NCBI GenBank assembly: GCA_949317995.1
Contig: OX439043.1
Coordinates: 55,445,339 to 55,509,338, forward strand
Length of the DNA: 64,000 bases
Source of the DNA: Acholoe squamosa
Taxonomy: Eukaryota > Annelida > Polychaeta > Phyllodocida > Polynoidae
Direction of reading: 5' to 3'
Shown here: in pieces, positions 52,520-62,956 of the stretch
How the letters are laid out: the number at the start of each line of letters is the position of its first letter
Position numbering within the stretch: position 1 is the stretch's first letter
Translations under genes and position numbers: made by a program
The notes under the pieces: generated by a model
Seen by the model: only the letters and a program-made list of their open reading frames with translations
Told to the model about the DNA's origin: nothing
Database searches by the model: none

Positions 52520-52886
52520 TGTAATGGTTCGAGTTCTTATATAACAGTTCAGTTCGAGATATATCAATATCAAGTAAAACCAGACAAGTTAGCTCAGGTT
52601 AGTGCAACCAGCACATGTTTATTCCGTATTTACATAGGTTCGAAGTGGTGCTATGAATATAGCTCAGTGCTCTGCAGGTGTTGCTCTGGCCGTAGCCAGG
52701 AGCCGACTGAACTCCCTACGTGGTCCCAGGTTGGGACTGGTGCAGCGACGACCAGTGCTGCCACCACCTCATAGTGGCCAGAGATTGAAGCGAACTCTGG
52801 TACTACCAGTGGTAACCACACCGACTGACCTGCCCTCGCGAATAGGGAGCTAAAACTATATATACGACGCTCTATGAGCCCCTACA
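52520..52886 (-). repeat. 3' LTR (left copy)
   Basis: It matches 61364-61731 with scattered substitutions and small indels, so the insertion is not very recent. In the element's sense a purine-rich GATGGGGGTAG tract lies immediately upstream (52887-52897), the likely polypurine tract. Confidence 0.93.
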
Positions 52887-52897
52887 CTACCCCCATC

Positions 52898-53692
52898 GGC
52901 TATGATTAGGGTAGAAAACACGTAGGAAATAGTCTACAATAGGGCTCGAGGTAAGTATTTACACAATGATATAGTGGAGCGAAATATATATAAATTATGT
53001 AACACTATGAAATTAACAGACCTTAGTACTAAATATACTACTTTGAAGTGAGATACAATTTCAACTTCGAGGGTAGGTATAGCTAAATTATACAACAGTA
53101 GTTGGAAGAACAACTATTATATTAAACATGTTACAAGTACCTGGTTTTAAATGAGCATTATGTGTTAACAAAACCTATATACACTTAGAGAGATTATAAC
53201 ATAGTACCATTTAGAGATACCAACTTCTTGAAGTGGTTTACAGATCAAAGGTACATAATACTATAGTTTGATATTATACACATATATCATATTATGAGAT
53301 CAACCCATTTATGCGTAGTTAAACAGTAGTAGTCACTTTTTATGGAGTAACTAAACATAGGAATATAGATATAATAAAATGTGGGCAAGTTCGAACCCAT
53401 CTCCTAAATAGTAACTATATAATAATATATCTGTACAATAATGATTAGACTTAGTGTCTTCGTATTTATATCACTGCTTGTCTGCAAATCCATTCGGCGA
53501 GTAGGTCAAACTTGGCGGTGGCAAACCGTGTCGCTGTTATGTTGTGCCCTGATGAGGATGGGAAGATGTAGATCATCAAAGGTGATTTGAGGCTGCATCC
53601 GTCCAGTCATCAAGGCCTTCACCGCATCCGTTGTGGGTATGAGTATCCTAGAAAAGGGTTTGGGTCTCTAGGTTGGATCGGTGGAAAATCGG
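52898..53692. other. LTR element non-coding 3' region
   Basis: AT-rich, between the polypurine tract and the last ORF. No gene seen. Confidence 0.5.
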
Positions 53693-54799
53693 TTACTTGT
53701 CTGAAGTCTCCATTGCACAGGCCTGGTCGGACTTCAGACTTTCCGATTTATCAGGTGAGGCAGAGGGGGCAGAGCCGGCCGCTGCGCTGGGACCTGACCT
53801 GGAGTTCATTGATGGCGATGGTCTGTTCTTCGCTTGCTGTTTCATCAACAGTTGGAAGGCAGACTCGGGTGTGCCATCCCATTCAGAGAAAAGGCACCCG
53901 AAAGCCCCCATGAATTTGGCATCCATGGAGTCTATCTCTTCCCTTAGTTTCCTAAGTTTCAAGTTGCACATGCCCTTCGTGTTGGCAGCGTCTTTCAGGT
54001 TCCTCTCTGTGGTCCTGCGATCCTCATCAACCTTAGCAGTTGCTTCAGTTGTGATTCGCTTGGTCACTCTTCGCTGTATCTCGTGAAGGCATTCGAACAC
54101 GCCTTCAGTCATACTGCGAAGATAAGTCACACTCTGATTCAGGTGGCGTTCTTGCCAGGCTTCGAACACCTCCTTCTGGATGTTGATGGACTGCTTACAT
54201 CCTTCTTTGATATATTCATCTGGATCCTTAACATCCAGGTTGGAAGCAGTTCGGACCCTATGAAGAATGGGTCGCCAGTACATTCCGGCAGATGACGGTG
54301 GTGGAGGTGTAGGAGAACCCTCTCCACCACTTACATCGACGGACTGTGCGAAGCTCGTTGTTACAGTGCTCGAAGTTGGGCTGGCACAGGTGGCAGCTGG
54401 CATAGCACCTTCCCCACCTTGAACAGGCAGTGGCTGGTTCGGATTTTTCATGGCTACCTCCCGTCCAGGACCGGGACGCCTGCCTTTAGCGGTTGCTGCT
54501 GGGTTCGAAAGTGGGCCCATCGATCCTTGAACCTTCCCTCCAGCAGACAGTACCTGTGACTCCTTACCAGGGGTCGCGACTGTTTGAAGGGCTGGGAAAT
54601 CATCCTTTCTCTTATCTCCTCTTACGATTTGTGCGATGGTGTGCACGTTCGAAGTCGTATCGGTTGCTGTTGGAGGTATCTGAGGTTGAATTACCCGACC
54701 CCGAATCCAATCGTCGTATGTATACTGGGTCCCTGAGCGGAGCCAGGTCAGGAAATCGCCAGCATTCGATTGTTGCATCAGGGGGGAGACTTGTTCCAT
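53693..54799 (-). CDS. Extra 3' ORF of the LTR element (368 aa, unknown)
   Basis: A long intact frame: N-terminal MEQVSPLMQQSNAGDFLTWL, a Pro/Gly/Ser-rich disordered middle (SGGEGSPTPPPPSSAGMYW), a charged helical region likely to form coiled coil (RRVTKRITTEATAKVDEDRR; LKLRKLREEIDSMDAKFMGA), and a Ser/Pro/Ala-rich tail. No membrane segment or signal peptide argues against an envelope. It occupies the place where the integrase core should be. Its intact frame next to broken pol frames is noteworthy. It could be a second Gag-like structural gene. Confidence 0.6.
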   Translation of the reverse strand: MEQVSPLMQQSNAGDFLTWLRSGTQYTYDDWIRGRVIQPQIPPTATDTTSNVHTIAQIVRGDKRKDDFPALQTVATPGKESQVLSAGGKVQGSMGPLSNPAATAKGRRPGPGREVAMKNPNQPLPVQGGEGAMPAATCASPTSSTVTTSFAQSVDVSGGEGSPTPPPPSSAGMYWRPILHRVRTASNLDVKDPDEYIKEGCKQSINIQKEVFEAWQERHLNQSVTYLRSMTEGVFECLHEIQRRVTKRITTEATAKVDEDRRTTERNLKDAANTKGMCNLKLRKLREEIDSMDAKFMGAFGCLFSEWDGTPESAFQLLMKQQAKNRPSPSMNSRSGPSAAAGSAPSASPDKSESLKSDQACAMETSDK

Positions 54800-54829
54800 A
54801 CCTCGGGGACCTGTGATCGGATTTTAGAT

Positions 54830-55515
54830 TCACATCAATTCTCTTAGCTTTTTCCTTCGCCTGATTTCTCGTTCCAGTCTTCTTAGACTTCTTTTTTTCA
54901 GCTTTGTCACTCCAGGTTTTACCACATTTAGGGCATGTTGCAACCCATCTGGGTTGTGACATGCCCTGATATCACTACTCATTCCAGGCCAGTAATAGCA
55001 TCTCGAAAGGCGTTCGAGCGACCTTCTCTGCCCACTTGTTTTGTGGCCATGACAAAAGTACAAGATGTTGCGTCTCATTGCCAAAGGGATCACTATCTGC
55101 AAAATCTTGTGCTTTGTGGGACAAGTCTTCCAACGACAAAGCAGCCCTTCTACCATTTCCAGCTCGGTCCACTGAGCTAAAAACTTACAGGTTTCTTGGT
55201 CTTTAATAGAGATGGCTGGCCTTTCTGGCCTCTGGTCATTCTTAAGCAGCAGAATTACTCGTTTTATTGCAGGGTCATTCTGTTGGAACTGCTTGATGGT
55301 CTCGGGGGACCAATCAATAACGTTCTCCACACAGAGGTCGGCAATGGTTCGATCCTTCGAGGTTTTCCTTGGGTTCGAACCCCCGCTAGCACAGCATTGT
55401 GGGCCCCACAATCTTTACAATCAATTTTCTGACACTTTCGTATCGCTCTTCTCGACAGGGCGTCAGCATTTATATGCTTCGAGCCTGCCTGATGTTGGAT
55501 TTGGCTGTGCTCCAA
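54830..55515 (-). pseudogene. Integrase N-terminal zinc finger and RNase H/integrase linker
   Basis: Frame 55264-55515 has the conserved QHQAGSKHINADALSRR that ends the RNase H/connection region. Frame 54830-55411 has the integrase H2C2 start (CHGHKTSGQRRSLERLSRCY, YWPGMSSDIRAC). The expected second pair of cysteines (ATCPKCGKTW) is in a third frame at about 54910-54930. Instead of the D,D-35-E core, Lys/Arg-rich sequence follows (KKKSKKTGTRNQAKEKAKR) and then the next ORF. Confidence 0.75.
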
Positions 55516-55539
55516 TCCAAACTCAAATAAATGAGCTAA

Positions 55540-56220
55540 CTAGCGCCCAATCATCCCCTCAGCGTCCTTGAAGTTCAGGAGCCACTTTAAAGATGAGTGA
55601 TCAGTTCTCAACGTAAAGTCGAAACCCCATAGAAAGTGCCAAAATTTTTTAGTATACACCACCACAGCCAATAACTCCCATTTAGTGGTGCAATAGTTTG
55701 TCTGCGCTTTATTCAAAGTATTACTAGCAAAAGCTATAGGAACCTTGACTCCGTCTTGGACCTGAGACAGAGCTGCCCCTATGCTATCATTGCTGGCATC
55801 TGTATCGAGGACGAAATGCCCATCTGAAGTTGGGTATTTCAACACTGGCGTATTTGCAAACAAATCTTTTATAGCTTGAAAAGACTGTTCTTGTTCATCA
55901 CCCCATGGGAAACGTTCTTTAACCCGTCCCAATGCGCAAGTATCTGCAAGGGATAACTCACTTTGGAATAGTTCGGGATAAAGCCCAGGAAAGAATGAAT
56001 CTCCCTGGCATTCTCAGGCTTGGCCCATTCCGAAACTGATTGAAGTTTCTCAGGATCGGCAAGAATGCCATCAGGTGTTATAATTCGACCTAAGTAGGTA
56101 AAGGATGTTTTAAATAAGTTACACTTCTTAGGTTTAAGCTTCAATCCATTGGCTTGAATCCTTTTCAAGACCAATTCGAGGTTGATAGCACAATCCTCAA
56201 ACGTTTTTTCCAAATACGAC
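55540..56220 (-). pseudogene. Reverse transcriptase C-terminal half and RNase H
   Basis: 55869-56213 holds the RT thumb (INLELVLKRIQANGLKLKPK; FTYLGRIITPDGI; IHSFLGF). 55540-55932 holds RNase H (FVLDTDASNDSIGAALSQ; NTLNKAQTNYCTTKWELLAV; FTLRTDHSSLKWLLNF). The frames overlap and shift once near 55900. Confidence 0.88.
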
Positions 56221-56259
56221 TATGTCGTCAAGATACACCAGGCAACGTTCCCATAGTAG

Positions 56260-56467
56260 ATCACTTAGCATGGTCGGGCTTCCCTAGCCCACTTAAAAGG
56301 GTCTATATCTCCTCTTTCCTATCCCCTCAGGATGTGTGTGGTGCACATATGCGCGGGCACTGACACATTCCTCTGTTAAATTATCAACCTGTGAAGCACG
56401 GGATAGCCACTTAGTGCTGCTAAAGTGCTGTAAAACACAAATCAATCAATCAATCACTTAGCATGGT
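56260..56467. repeat. 15-bp target duplication flanking the SINE
   Basis: ATCACTTAGCATGGT at 56260-56274 and again at 56453-56467 bracket the insert at 56275-56452. The length is typical of LINE-mediated retroposition. Confidence 0.9.
56275..56452. mobile_element. SINE (178 bp) inserted in reverse transcriptase
   Basis: It ends in AGTGCTGTAAAACACAAATC plus (AATC)n, the form of a SINE that borrows a LINE tail, and has a 15-bp target duplication. On the plus strand it begins CGGGCTTCCCTAGCCC. No clear tRNA A/B boxes are visible, so the head type is undetermined. It interrupts the RT palm just after the LVYLDDIVV catalytic motif (about 56220-56250, minus strand). Confidence 0.8.
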
Positions 56468-56469
56468 TT

Positions 56470-57027
56470 CCATCATGGCTTCGAACGTAGCTGGTGCATT
56501 ACATAACCCGAAGGGTAATACGTTATATTGGAATAATCCCATATGGCTTGAAAAGGCCGTCTTTTCCATGTCTTCGGGTTTCATTCCAATTTGCAAAAAT
56601 ATTTGTTCCCCCAAAGGGAGTCCAAAGTTTCGTCAATCCGAGATAAAGGATAAAAATTCTTCTTGGTTAACCCGTTAAGCTTTCGGTAGTCCACACAGAA
56701 CCTTATGGTTGCGTCTTTCTTCGTAGTCATACAAACAGGACTAGACCAGGGACTGTTACTGGGTACAATAACCCTCTGCTTCAATTGATTGAGGAATTGC
56801 TTCTCTGCTTCAAGTTTCTTTTTCAGAGGTAAGCTCCGATATAGAATCTTAAAAGGTTTAGCATCCCCAGTGTCAATGCTGTGTAAAACTTTATCAGTCC
56901 TACCCACCGGACCTCCATCCTCACCAAAGGCAGGAAAGTAGTCTGTTAACAGGTTTCGAAGCCTCCTTTTCTCATCAGCATTGGTCAACGAAGAGTCATC
57001 AACCAGCTTGTCAAGTTCATCTGTCAA
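56470..57027 (-). pseudogene. Reverse transcriptase fingers/palm
   Basis: Frame 56581-57027 holds RT domains 1-3 (QRVIVPSNSPWSSPVCMTTK; IRFCVDYRKLN; YPLSRIDETLDSLWG). The next block, with 'NVLPFGLCNAPATFE'-type residues, follows in another frame at 56470-56560, so there is a frameshift near 56585. Confidence 0.88.
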
Positions 57028-57032
57028 TTTCT

Positions 57033-57698
57033 TTACCGGTTTCGGGTTGACCTAACTTTCGAAGTGGTAAGGGACATTTGCCCTACCTGTTCATTCTTAT
57101 CCTTAGATAAATAAATAAGATCGAATCTGAACAACGAGTTCGAGGAGCACAGCACGTCGCAGGTAGTTCCAGGAGGAATCTTCACAGTCTTTACTACAGA
57201 GGACACATGTCTTAATACACAATGGATTTCGCAGTTGTATGGATGCCTAACCTTCAACAATCCGTGGCGCGGATCTAACACAGCGCCATACAAACTTGCG
57301 AAGTCCAGTGCAATTATTCCATCGTCGCTAATTTCGGCAATGGTAGGGCACATGAAGAAGTCATGTCTGCCCTTTCCGTACTGTATGAAGGTTTTACCAA
57401 AAGTCTGCATTCGGCTACCGTCCGCCGTGCAAGCATTTACACCCATTGGGAGTGCGTCAGGCTTACCCGACATCAGTTCGAAGAACTTCTTGGAGATACA
57501 CGAATGGCTGGCACCAGTATCTATCAAGAATTCCCCGACCTGTTCCTTCACCCATACAGTAACGTACCATCTTTTCCCTCCTAGTGGGGAAGGATTCTCA
57601 GCAAATTGAACCTGTTCCTCAGAATCACCAAGCTCACATCCAAAGTCTTTCAAAAAGACTAAACATGGATGGTCTGGGGGAAGGTGTGTCGCACTCAC
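57033..57698 (-). CDS. Retroviral-type aspartic protease of the LTR element
   Basis: A 221-codon frame with the active-site motif LIDTGASHSC (about residue 57) and downstream beta-rich sequence (GIIALDFASLYGAVLDP), the fold of retropepsins. A stop then separates it from RT by a few bases, so RT is translated after a frameshift, or the junction is decayed. It would cleave the Gag-Pol polyprotein. Confidence 0.82.
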   Translation of the reverse strand: MSATHLPPDHPCLVFLKDFGCELGDSEEQVQFAENPSPLGGKRWYVTVWVKEQVGEFLIDTGASHSCISKKFFELMSGKPDALPMGVNACTADGSRMQTFGKTFIQYGKGRHDFFMCPTIAEISDDGIIALDFASLYGAVLDPRHGLLKVRHPYNCEIHCVLRHVSSVVKTVKIPPGTTCDVLCSSNSLFRFDLIYLSKDKNEQVGQMSLTTSKVRSTRNR

Positions 57699-57937
57699 CT
57701 GGGCCAGCTCTCTGAGTCACCCTTCCTCGTCTTTGATGCAGGATTTCTCCCTCTGGCCTCGGATCCCCTGATCCACCATCACATCAAAGCTCCCGGCCCT
57801 GACTGGAGTGAGAGGATCCTTCTCACTTACCAGACTCCCAGGAGGAATTGGCTCGTTGGATATTTCGATCTTGCCGTTTTCGGTATTTTGGCAGTTCCTT
57901 TCAGGGATCACATCCTTTGCCCTTAATGTGACCCCCT

Positions 57938-59050
57938 CTAGTTTTCCTCATTCCCTACTTCGCCTTCACCTTCCTTAACAGCCGTAACACGGGCAAGTAT
58001 GGGCTTCGGAGCAGTACATTCGTGGGCATAATGACCCGTCTCCTGACATCTGTAGCATCTCAACCGATATCGGTCCACCCTCTGTCGGGGCCATCTGATG
58101 GTCATAGCTTCAGTAAAGGTTTTAATCATTTCTTCCATCATCTTAGTAACATCCATCTGTGTTGGGGTAGCTACAGAGGTAGTAGCATTGGATGTCGTCG
58201 AAGTGGGTATCGAGGAGGACCTCAGGCCTCGAGGATTCGTTCCCTCCATGGAAGTGGGTTCAGCCTTGGGTCTGACATCCCGACCAGGAGTTTTCTTATT
58301 AAACATTCGTCGAGGCATGTATTTCCTCTTCTTGGACTCGATCACGTCGACGTCGGAATCACCCCCATCAGCCTGGTGCATGGAGGAGACCGGACCCGTC
58401 GGGGCCATAGCGGTGGTGGCTGCCTTCATGGGGACTTTAACCGCCATTAAGGTTCGAACTTTGTTAAAGTCGTCTATTCCTTCAAAAAGGTCGGTCAGCC
58501 CTGCATTCTTCCCTTTCCAAGCTGCATGGGTGGCCTGTTGCTGTTCCTCGTCCCTGAGTCTTTGTATGAACTGAGGTAATAGGTCATTAATGAAATACTC
58601 CTCATTCAGACCAACATTAGGACGGGCCTTATGCAGTAAGGTCTGTAGCTCGAATCCGAAAGCCCTGAAAGTCTTGTGAGGATTTTGGGTTCGTTTCTTA
58701 AAAACCATCAAAGGGTCCTCGGTTACCAAGTTATACAGAAGTACACTTGCAAACTCTACCAAATCTGTGAATGTGCCACATTCGTTGTAGACTTCATTCC
58801 ATTTGACCACTGCAATTTTTCCCGGCCCAGCCTTCAAACATCTGACCAGGTGTGGCAGTGTTTCCTCAGGAGACCATGCGTTACGCATGTCATTGGTAAA
58901 ATTCGAAAACCATTCCTTTCATGTGGTAGTCCCGTCGTAGGACTTGGGAATGATGGCAACTCTTCGAGCAGCATTGCTGGTACATATCAGTTTACCCACT
59001 TGGCTAAGGCTCCAGTCCCGAATCGTTTCTTCATTATGAGCATACCCTGA
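57938..59050 (-). pseudogene. Gag capsid and nucleocapsid with zinc knuckle
   Basis: The frame 57938-58888 contains a retrotransposon Gag capsid region (NPHKTFRAFGFELQTLLHKA; FINDLLPQFIQRLRD), a basic linker and a CCHC zinc knuckle, CYRCQETGHYAHEC. Upstream the same reading continues through RVAIIPKSYDGTTT, an in-frame TGA (58920-58922) and KEWFSNFTNDM. The knuckle binds the RNA genome. Confidence 0.88.
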
Positions 59051-59071
59051 AGTGTTCGAAGATCGATTCAG

Positions 59072-59428
59072 TTAATTATTGAGAGTGGCTCGAGTTTGCC
59101 TCCTGTTTCCAGAAGATCCCCCAGCGGCACCTGTCGTTTCACTATTGGGCCTCGGAGCTCCCCCGGCATTGCCCGAAGTACCTCCTGTGGCGCCTCGGTT
59201 CTGATCGTTTCCTGCTCCTAAATCACGGGGAGAGGAGTCGTCTTCATACGAGATATCAAAAGATCTATCCTCCTTGGTACGAACTATGTCCGAACCCTGA
59301 TAGGACCCACCATTTTCACCAGTGTAGGCTCCCAAAGGAACATCTCCGACACTAAATCTCAGATTTTTACCTCCACCCCCATAAGATTTATGTCCAGGTT
59401 GATATACACCGTCACTGGTGACGTTCAC
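59072..59428 (-). CDS. Gly/Ser/Arg-rich N-terminal Gag region or separate ORF
   Basis: MNVTSDGVYQPGHKSYGGGG...GNRRQTRATLNN, low complexity and basic at its end. It lies just upstream of the capsid frame. No family recognised. Confidence 0.45.
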   Translation of the reverse strand: MNVTSDGVYQPGHKSYGGGGKNLRFSVGDVPLGAYTGENGGSYQGSDIVRTKEDRSFDISYEDDSSPRDLGAGNDQNRGATGGTSGNAGGAPRPNSETTGAAGGSSGNRRQTRATLNN

Positions 59429-59467
59429 CCTAGTATTATCGTTGATGAATGGGTTGTAATCAGGTAA

Positions 59468-59911
59468 TCATTGTCTCACTAGGGCCTCCGCAGGTGTCAA
59501 AGTTGTCATTGGTGCCACACCTTTGACAAAAGTCTGATCAGAAGGTATTTCCTTGTGTTCCTCAAACTCGTCTGGATCAGAATCGTCAGCCACATCACAA
59601 CACAAAGTTGTGGTACTATCTGTATGGAAAGAATTTTCCTCACTATCGATATGAACATTTTCAATGTTCGAATTATCATCATCTGTTAGTTGACATTTCG
59701 TGGTCAACTTCGGTGGTGGCACCATATTCTCTATACCTGTTATATAACAGTCTAGAGCATTCTTTTTCTTGGTTAGCTGAGCTATGTAGACACAGCTCCT
59801 GCTGGTGAGTTATTAAGTCATCATTGTTGTCTTTTATCTCCAGCATTAGTTGTTCATTGTCTTCGATCATTGCATTTCGGATCTGTACTAGTTTTTCATT
59901 TTCAGTTTTTC
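59468..59911 (-). pseudogene. Acidic and coiled-coil part of the Gag leader region
   Basis: 59679-59870 carries a coiled-coil-like segment (MIEDNEQLMLEIKDNNDDLI). 59468-59725 is acidic (DDDNSNIENVHIDSEENSF). It looks like a continuation of the coiled coil at 60518-60826, split by a non-coding stretch. Confidence 0.4.
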
Positions 59912-60517
59912 TAAGATGAATGTTTTTTTTTGGTTTGAATTTACTTTATTATCTCAAAGTTTCTATACATTTAGTTGATCATTTGGTTGCTTGGTACATT
60001 GATGAGAGAATGTTTACGTGCTTGTGTTACCAGTAATATATAATAGTATCATAAGCATAGGGTACATTGATGTGTGTGTAATAGGCTTATATTTAGGAGT
60101 CTCCGGGTAACATAGCATATATCAATGTGGTAATCAATGCCATCAGTAACCAAATAAATCATAGTATACGTAAATGGTGAATAATAAATCGAGATAACAA
60201 TGAAGGAAGAGAACCTCATCCCCACAGTAATCTGTGTAAGGGTTGATTCTTCTGGTTCATCCTTTCTTCGGTTCTATGGTATGCAAGACAGTTGACACAA
60301 TATATTAAATTAAAAAGGAGATGAGATGGGAGGGGAGGTTAGGGAGACTTATCTATATCTATTTAATACAGGGTCATTAATCAAATTCTAAATAAATAAC
60401 ATAGTTTTTAGTTCAGGTTCACAAGGTAATGCAAAGTAACATGTTGATAAATCAGAGAATTATTAAGTGATGATGTGCTATGGTCTGACATAAGGAAAGA
60501 TATCTGCCAGATAGTTT
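59912..60517. other. AT-rich non-coding stretch splitting the Gag leader
   Basis: About 600 bp without an open frame lie between two coiled-coil frames. A foreign insertion is possible, but I found no clear terminal repeats or target duplication. Confidence 0.4.
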
Positions 60518-61049
60518 CTAGAACTTTTCTTTGATCTTATTTTCTTCAGCTAGCAATTGGTTGCGTTTCTCTTCCAGATCGGCTTCCCATTGTTCATGTT
60601 CGATCTCCAGTTTTAGTTTCTCGTTTTCCGATTCGGCTCTAGTAAATTCCAGTTTATTTTGGATAACAAGGCGCTTCTTTTCAAGAGATCTGTTTCTAGC
60701 TTCCTTATTTTCTACATTTTGTTCAAGATTGTTCAAAGTAAAAAATAAGATCTTTTGTTCATTTTCATATTTCTCGCATTCGCAATGCCTTGTGTTCAGA
60801 GTTTTCCCAATTTTTTTGTTGGTCAAGTCTCATCATTTCGTCTCTTTTAATTGCTTGTTGTCTCAAGTATTCTTTAGCAGTTATTCCCTGGCTTTGACTT
60901 CCACCTATATCAAATATAAATGTGCTTAAGCCTTCCAAGGACTTTCTGTCTGTAATCAGTGTTGGTGTAGCAGTACTAGAGGTAGTAGCCACATGTCTTC
61001 GAAGCGAAGTATTCATCATCATGATGGGACTTTGAGTTCTTTGATCCAA
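60518..61049 (-). CDS. Coiled-coil protein at the 5' end of the LTR element
   Basis: Two frames, 60765-61049 (MDQRTQSPIMMMNTSLRRHV...) and 60518-60826 (heptad-rich, EQNVENKEARNRSLEKKRL; EKLKLEIEHEQWEADLEEKR), overlap by about 60 bp and are joined by a frame change. The long coiled coil may be a Gag assembly domain. Confidence 0.5.
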
Positions 61050-61363
61050 AGTAATCAGTTCTAATAAATGCGGTTTTCGGATTCAAAGTCATTTGTAAAT
61101 GGGTAGTTGTCACCTCAGGAGTTCGAACTACATTTTCTGTAAGGGAATCGACAAACGTTGTATAACTATCTTCGGTTTCAATAGTCAGGCTTCAGCCTGT
61201 ACCAACCGTAAATGGCGGTGCATTCGCTTCAGAACCTAAATTGCTGAAGTCAGATTCAGCAGACTCAGCACTGTCGGACCCCAAGTCTCCTTGGGTCGAT
61301 CTGTCATGATTCGGTTCGACCTCCAGGGTCGCGCACTAAAACCAAGACTGGTCACTGCACCAG
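61050..61363 (-). other. LTR element 5' untranslated region with primer-binding site
   Basis: In the element's sense the sequence directly after the 5' LTR is CTGGTGCAGTGACCAGTC (61346-61363), the position of the primer-binding site. I cannot assign the tRNA. The rest has no clear gene. Confidence 0.5.
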
Positions 61364-61731
61364 TGTAATGGTTCGAGTTCTTATATAACTTCGGTTCAGT
61401 TTGAGATATATTAATATCAAGTAAAACCAGACAAGTTAGCTCAGGTTAGTGCAATCGGCACATGTTTATTCCGTATTTACATAGGTTCGAAGTGGTGCTA
61501 TGAATATAGCTCAGTGCTCTGCAGGTGTTGCTCTGGCCGTAGCCAGAAGCCGACTGAAGTCCCTACGCGGTCCCAGGTAGGGACTGGAGCAGCGACGAGC
61601 AGTGCTTGCACCACCTCATAGTGGCCAGAGATCGAGGCGACCTCTGGTACTACCGGTGGTAACCGCACCGACTGACCTGCCCTATCGAATAGGGAGCTAA
61701 AATTATATACGACGCTCCACGAGCCCCTACA
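61364..61731 (-). repeat. 5' LTR (right copy)
   Basis: See the left LTR. It contains TATATAATTTTAGCTCC-type promoter sequence in the element's sense. Confidence 0.93.
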
Positions 61732-61735
61732 ATTA
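61732..61735. repeat. 4-bp target-site duplication of the LTR element (right)
   Basis: ATTA, as at 52516-52519. Confidence 0.75.
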
Positions 61736-62899
61736 TGTCTTCGGAATGTTAAAAAATAACTAAGTTTGTTATTAATTATGAATTCAATTTGTAATTACAT
61801 TTCTTCTAATTACGTTTTCAAAATGAAATTTCATTAGTGCTTTTGTGACATCCTTGTGAGGTTTACCCAGTATCTACAGTTTAAGTGAATGACCAGTATA
61901 CAAATTCTAAGATTCGCAGACGATGTGACCAAAAGACTTATATGTGGCAAGGCGATGTGGCCAAAACCATGGACAATGTGGCAATTCTTTTAGATTAATC
62001 TAATGATATCCCCTCTGTCCTTAATGATTCACTCTGATCCCTTAAGGACTATTCCTGTCCTGGTGGTTGATAGAAATGAATGAGCCACATTGCGCCACAT
62101 CGTCCATTATTATGTAATGCATGCAATAGGAACCATTATAATATCCCTCTCTTCTGACAGATATTGAAGAAACAACAACCCTAAGGATACTGTCCCTATA
62201 TGTAGAACTAAACATGTGGTAGACACTAGCTTTTTGGCCACATCGTACAGAAATTTGGCCACATCGTCTATCGTCCACCTACTTTTTTGGCCACATCGTC
62301 CATCCACCAACTGTGATTACATTTATAGCTAAGAAAAGCAAATGCAAAATAGAAAGAAGGGCCTGGGGGAGAGATGGTTTTCTTATTGGGAGAGCATATA
62401 ATATAGGTGCATGATATTTTGGGGGTATATAAAGGTATATAAAGGTAAATATTACTGAGCGACCTAATCAAATAAATAGATTAATGCGACTTAAATTTTT
62501 ATCCCATTTAGGCGATGCATTTTGCTGTTGTTACTTATCATAGATTTGGATATTAAGGGTTTAGTATCATCAGGGTCCAAGAATTTTACCTTTATTTCGG
62601 TAAAGACAAAAAAGAATAGGAGGTACCTGTTGCCCATACGTTCCATCCCACATCTGTTCATAAAAGTATTCAGTTTTAGTCCTTTACATCAAAATCAAAA
62701 TGTCCAAAGTGCCAGCTATCCAGACGTAATATCAGACTGATGCAGGTTCATTGGTTCATTTATAAATAGACCCATCGTTTATAGATAGATACAGGTTTTC
62801 ATTCTTCAAATATGACATCTATAGGTCTGCAGCCACATAATGAGCACCAGGTAAAGTCAATGTTCGATACATTTGTTTATCTCTTTTACAAATGCCTAG

Positions 62900-62902
<3 letters not shown>
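61736..62902. other. Intergenic with repeated GGCCACATCGTCCA motif
   Basis: 'GATGTGGCCAAAA' and its complement 'TTTTGGCCACATCGTCCA' occur about six times at 61920-61975 (one orientation) and 62230-62300 (the other), which suggests the arms of a decayed inverted repeat. No gene. Confidence 0.45.

Positions 62903-62955
<53 letters not shown>
62903..62955. repeat. (GA)n microsatellite
   Basis: GA dinucleotide run. Confidence 0.98.

Positions 62956-62956
<1 letters not shown>

Larger units (their letters stand above)
52520..61731 (-). mobile_element. Ty3/gypsy-type LTR retrotransposon, minus strand
   Basis: A 9.2-kb element with about 367-bp LTRs starting TGTAGGGGC and ending TTACA in its own sense, flanked by ATTA. 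In the element's 5'-3' sense (right to left): 5' LTR, coiled-coil/gag, zinc knuckle, protease, reverse transcriptase, RNase H, integrase zinc finger, a 368-codon ORF, polypurine tract, 3' LTR. The order protease-RT-RNase H-integrase identifies Ty3/gypsy. The integrase catalytic core is not found. Several frames are shifted and a SINE sits in RT, so this copy is dead. Confidence 0.93.

Noticed and set aside
53693..54799. Retroviral envelope gene in the LTR element
   Set aside because: No signal peptide, membrane anchor or furin-like site; the composition is coiled coil plus disordered sequence.
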